Positions 4,892-5,766 of a stretch of DNA of 5,766 nucleotides are shown here, piece after piece. Within the stretch, counting starts at the first letter, position 1; every line of letters begins with the position of its first letter. Source of the stretch: Moraxellaceae bacterium (GTDB lineage: Bacteria; Pseudomonadota; Gammaproteobacteria; Pseudomonadales; Moraxellaceae); the NCBI GenBank assembly GCA_021156385.1, contig JAJNDL010000097.1, positions 1-5,766 on the forward strand, given 5' to 3'. The position numbers and the translations under genes are program-made. The notes beneath the pieces are model-generated. The model did no database searches and was not told the origin of the DNA. It was given only the letters and a program-made list of their open reading frames with translations.

Positions 4892-5766
4892 TTACGAGGC
4901 GGCGGCCGGCGCCTCCAGCACCCACTTCTGCGCCATCTTGAAAAGGTCGAACTCCAGCACCTTGCGTACGGTGCGGATGTCGAACTCGTCCTTGTTCTCC
5001 GGCAGCTGCACCAGGTAGGGCAGTTGCGCCACACCCAGCTCGGCCTGCGGGAAGGCGTAGTGGCGCACCTTGTCGTCGGCCGGCGCGATGTCCTCGAACT
5101 CCAGGTAGACGGAGATCTTCGGATAGCGTTTGGCGACGCGCACGATGTTCAGGAAGTAGGTGCGGCGGGTGTTGTTGAGTTCCTGGCGCACGGCATCGGG
5201 GTCGACCTTCTGCTTGCCCATCAGGCCGCGGAAGAACTGCTGTGTCTTGCTCATGTCCTCGGCGGCTTCCTGGATCGCCTCCTTCAGCTTGATGGTGAGC
5301 TTCTCCAGCGCCGGCTCGCATTCCTCGACGATCTTCTTCAGCTCGGTGATCGGCATGGCCGGATCGAGATTGGGGTCCAGCGCTGCTGCCGAGGCGGCCT
5401 CGGTGGTGAAGACCTGCGGCTTGCGCTTTTCCAGCAGGCGCAGGTAGGAAGCGATGCGGTATTCGAGCTCCTTGCCCTTGGTGCTCCACTGCGCCGAGGA
5501 CTGCGCCGAGAAATCTTGCACATTGCCCAGTATTTCCATGAGGAAGGTACGCAGGCCGAAGAACAGGTATTCGAAATCGTCCTGGTTCTTGGCGAGCTCG
5601 GTGAGGGCCGGCGGCAGCTTGCCGAGCACGAGGCGCGAAACATTGCGCTCGTAGTCAAGCAGGCGCGCCTCGATGGCGGTATCGATATCGGTGCCGTCGG
5701 CGGCAATCGGCTTGAACAGCAGGGGCAGCAGGTATTTGTGCTGGTTGGTCTCGAAGCTGTTGACGA
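4892..5766 (-). CDS. Conserved-looking hypothetical protein with coiled-coil segment (5' end outside window)
   Basis: The frame is open from the right edge to the TAA at 4892-4894, giving 290 complete residues of the C-terminal part. No valid start is needed inside the window: the coding pattern continues upstream of the GTG at 5629 with VNSFETNQHKYLLPLLFKPI and further. The protein is soluble, charged and largely helical, with no signal peptide or membrane segment visible. The stretch ITELKKIVEECEPALEKL and what follows has heptad-like hydrophobic spacing and probably forms a coiled coil. Later comes a mixed beta part (RYPKISVYLEFEDI, then PQAELGVAQLPYLVQLPEN) and a helical end, FDLFKMAQKWVLEAPAAAS. 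I do not recognise the family. It has its own terminator and no evident link to the pilus-like operon. Confidence 0.75.
   Translation of the reverse strand, partial: VNSFETNQHKYLLPLLFKPIAADGTDIDTAIEARLLDYERNVSRLVLGKLPPALTELAKNQDDFEYLFFGLRTFLMEILGNVQDFSAQSSAQWSTKGKELEYRIASYLRLLEKRKPQVFTTEAASAAALDPNLDPAMPITELKKIVEECEPALEKLTIKLKEAIQEAAEDMSKTQQFFRGLMGKQKVDPDAVRQELNNTRRTYFLNIVRVAKRYPKISVYLEFEDIAPADDKVRHYAFPQAELGVAQLPYLVQLPENKDEFDIRTVRKVLEFDLFKMAQKWVLEAPAAAS

Noticed and set aside
4704..5489. A 261-codon minus-strand frame crossing the terminator and the coiled-coil gene
   Set aside because: It is out of frame with the well-formed coiled-coil protein, runs through the terminator at 4845-4874, and has a biased Arg/Gly/Ala composition.
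1..5766. CRISPR arrays, tRNA or rRNA genes, insertion sequences
   Set aside because: No regularly spaced repeats, tRNA-like segments, transposase-like frames or terminal inverted repeats were seen on either strand.

Overview
The window is high-GC DNA from what looks like a Gram-negative bacterium. Four consecutive minus-strand genes encode signal-peptide-bearing proteins, including a predicted outer-membrane beta-barrel and a periplasmic two-Ig-domain protein of chaperone type. A proteobacterium (gamma or beta) is most plausible, but no marker gene fixes the taxon.

Layout, left to right. Positions 1-91 hold the last 29 codons of a plus-strand membrane protein. A bidirectional rho-independent terminator (108-134) separates it from the 3' end of a convergent minus-strand operon. 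The operon is transcribed right to left: (1) 4105-4629, a Ser/Thr/Ala-rich, cysteine-free secreted protein, probably the major pilin or fibre subunit; (2) 3567-4043, a second small secreted protein that aligns with the first in its C-terminal half, probably a minor subunit; (3) 2743-3513, a periplasmic chaperone-like protein with two Ig-like halves; (4) 182-2746, an 854-residue predicted outer-membrane protein. Gene 4 overlaps gene 3 by 4 bp (ATGA). A strong 14-bp-arm hairpin lies between genes 1 and 2. Upstream of gene 1 is a 262-bp non-coding region with an AT-rich leader full of inverted repeats. Beyond it are a second terminator (4845-4874) and the 3' part of an unrelated minus-strand gene of unknown function (4892 to the window edge).

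The operon has the logic of a chaperone-usher pilus: two paralogous subunits, a chaperone and an outer-membrane channel. The outer-membrane component does not look like a FimD/PapC usher. It joins an N-terminal domain of the kind found at the start of Tad/type II/III secretins (CpaC/RcpA-like), a long beta-barrel-like region interrupted by a helical insert, and three C-terminal carboxypeptidase-regulatory/CnaB-like Ig repeats. It contains no cysteine. I read the locus as a candidate non-canonical chaperone-usher-like surface-fibre system. The gene order, signal peptides, overlap, hairpins and sequence patterns are seen directly. The pilus function is inferred.
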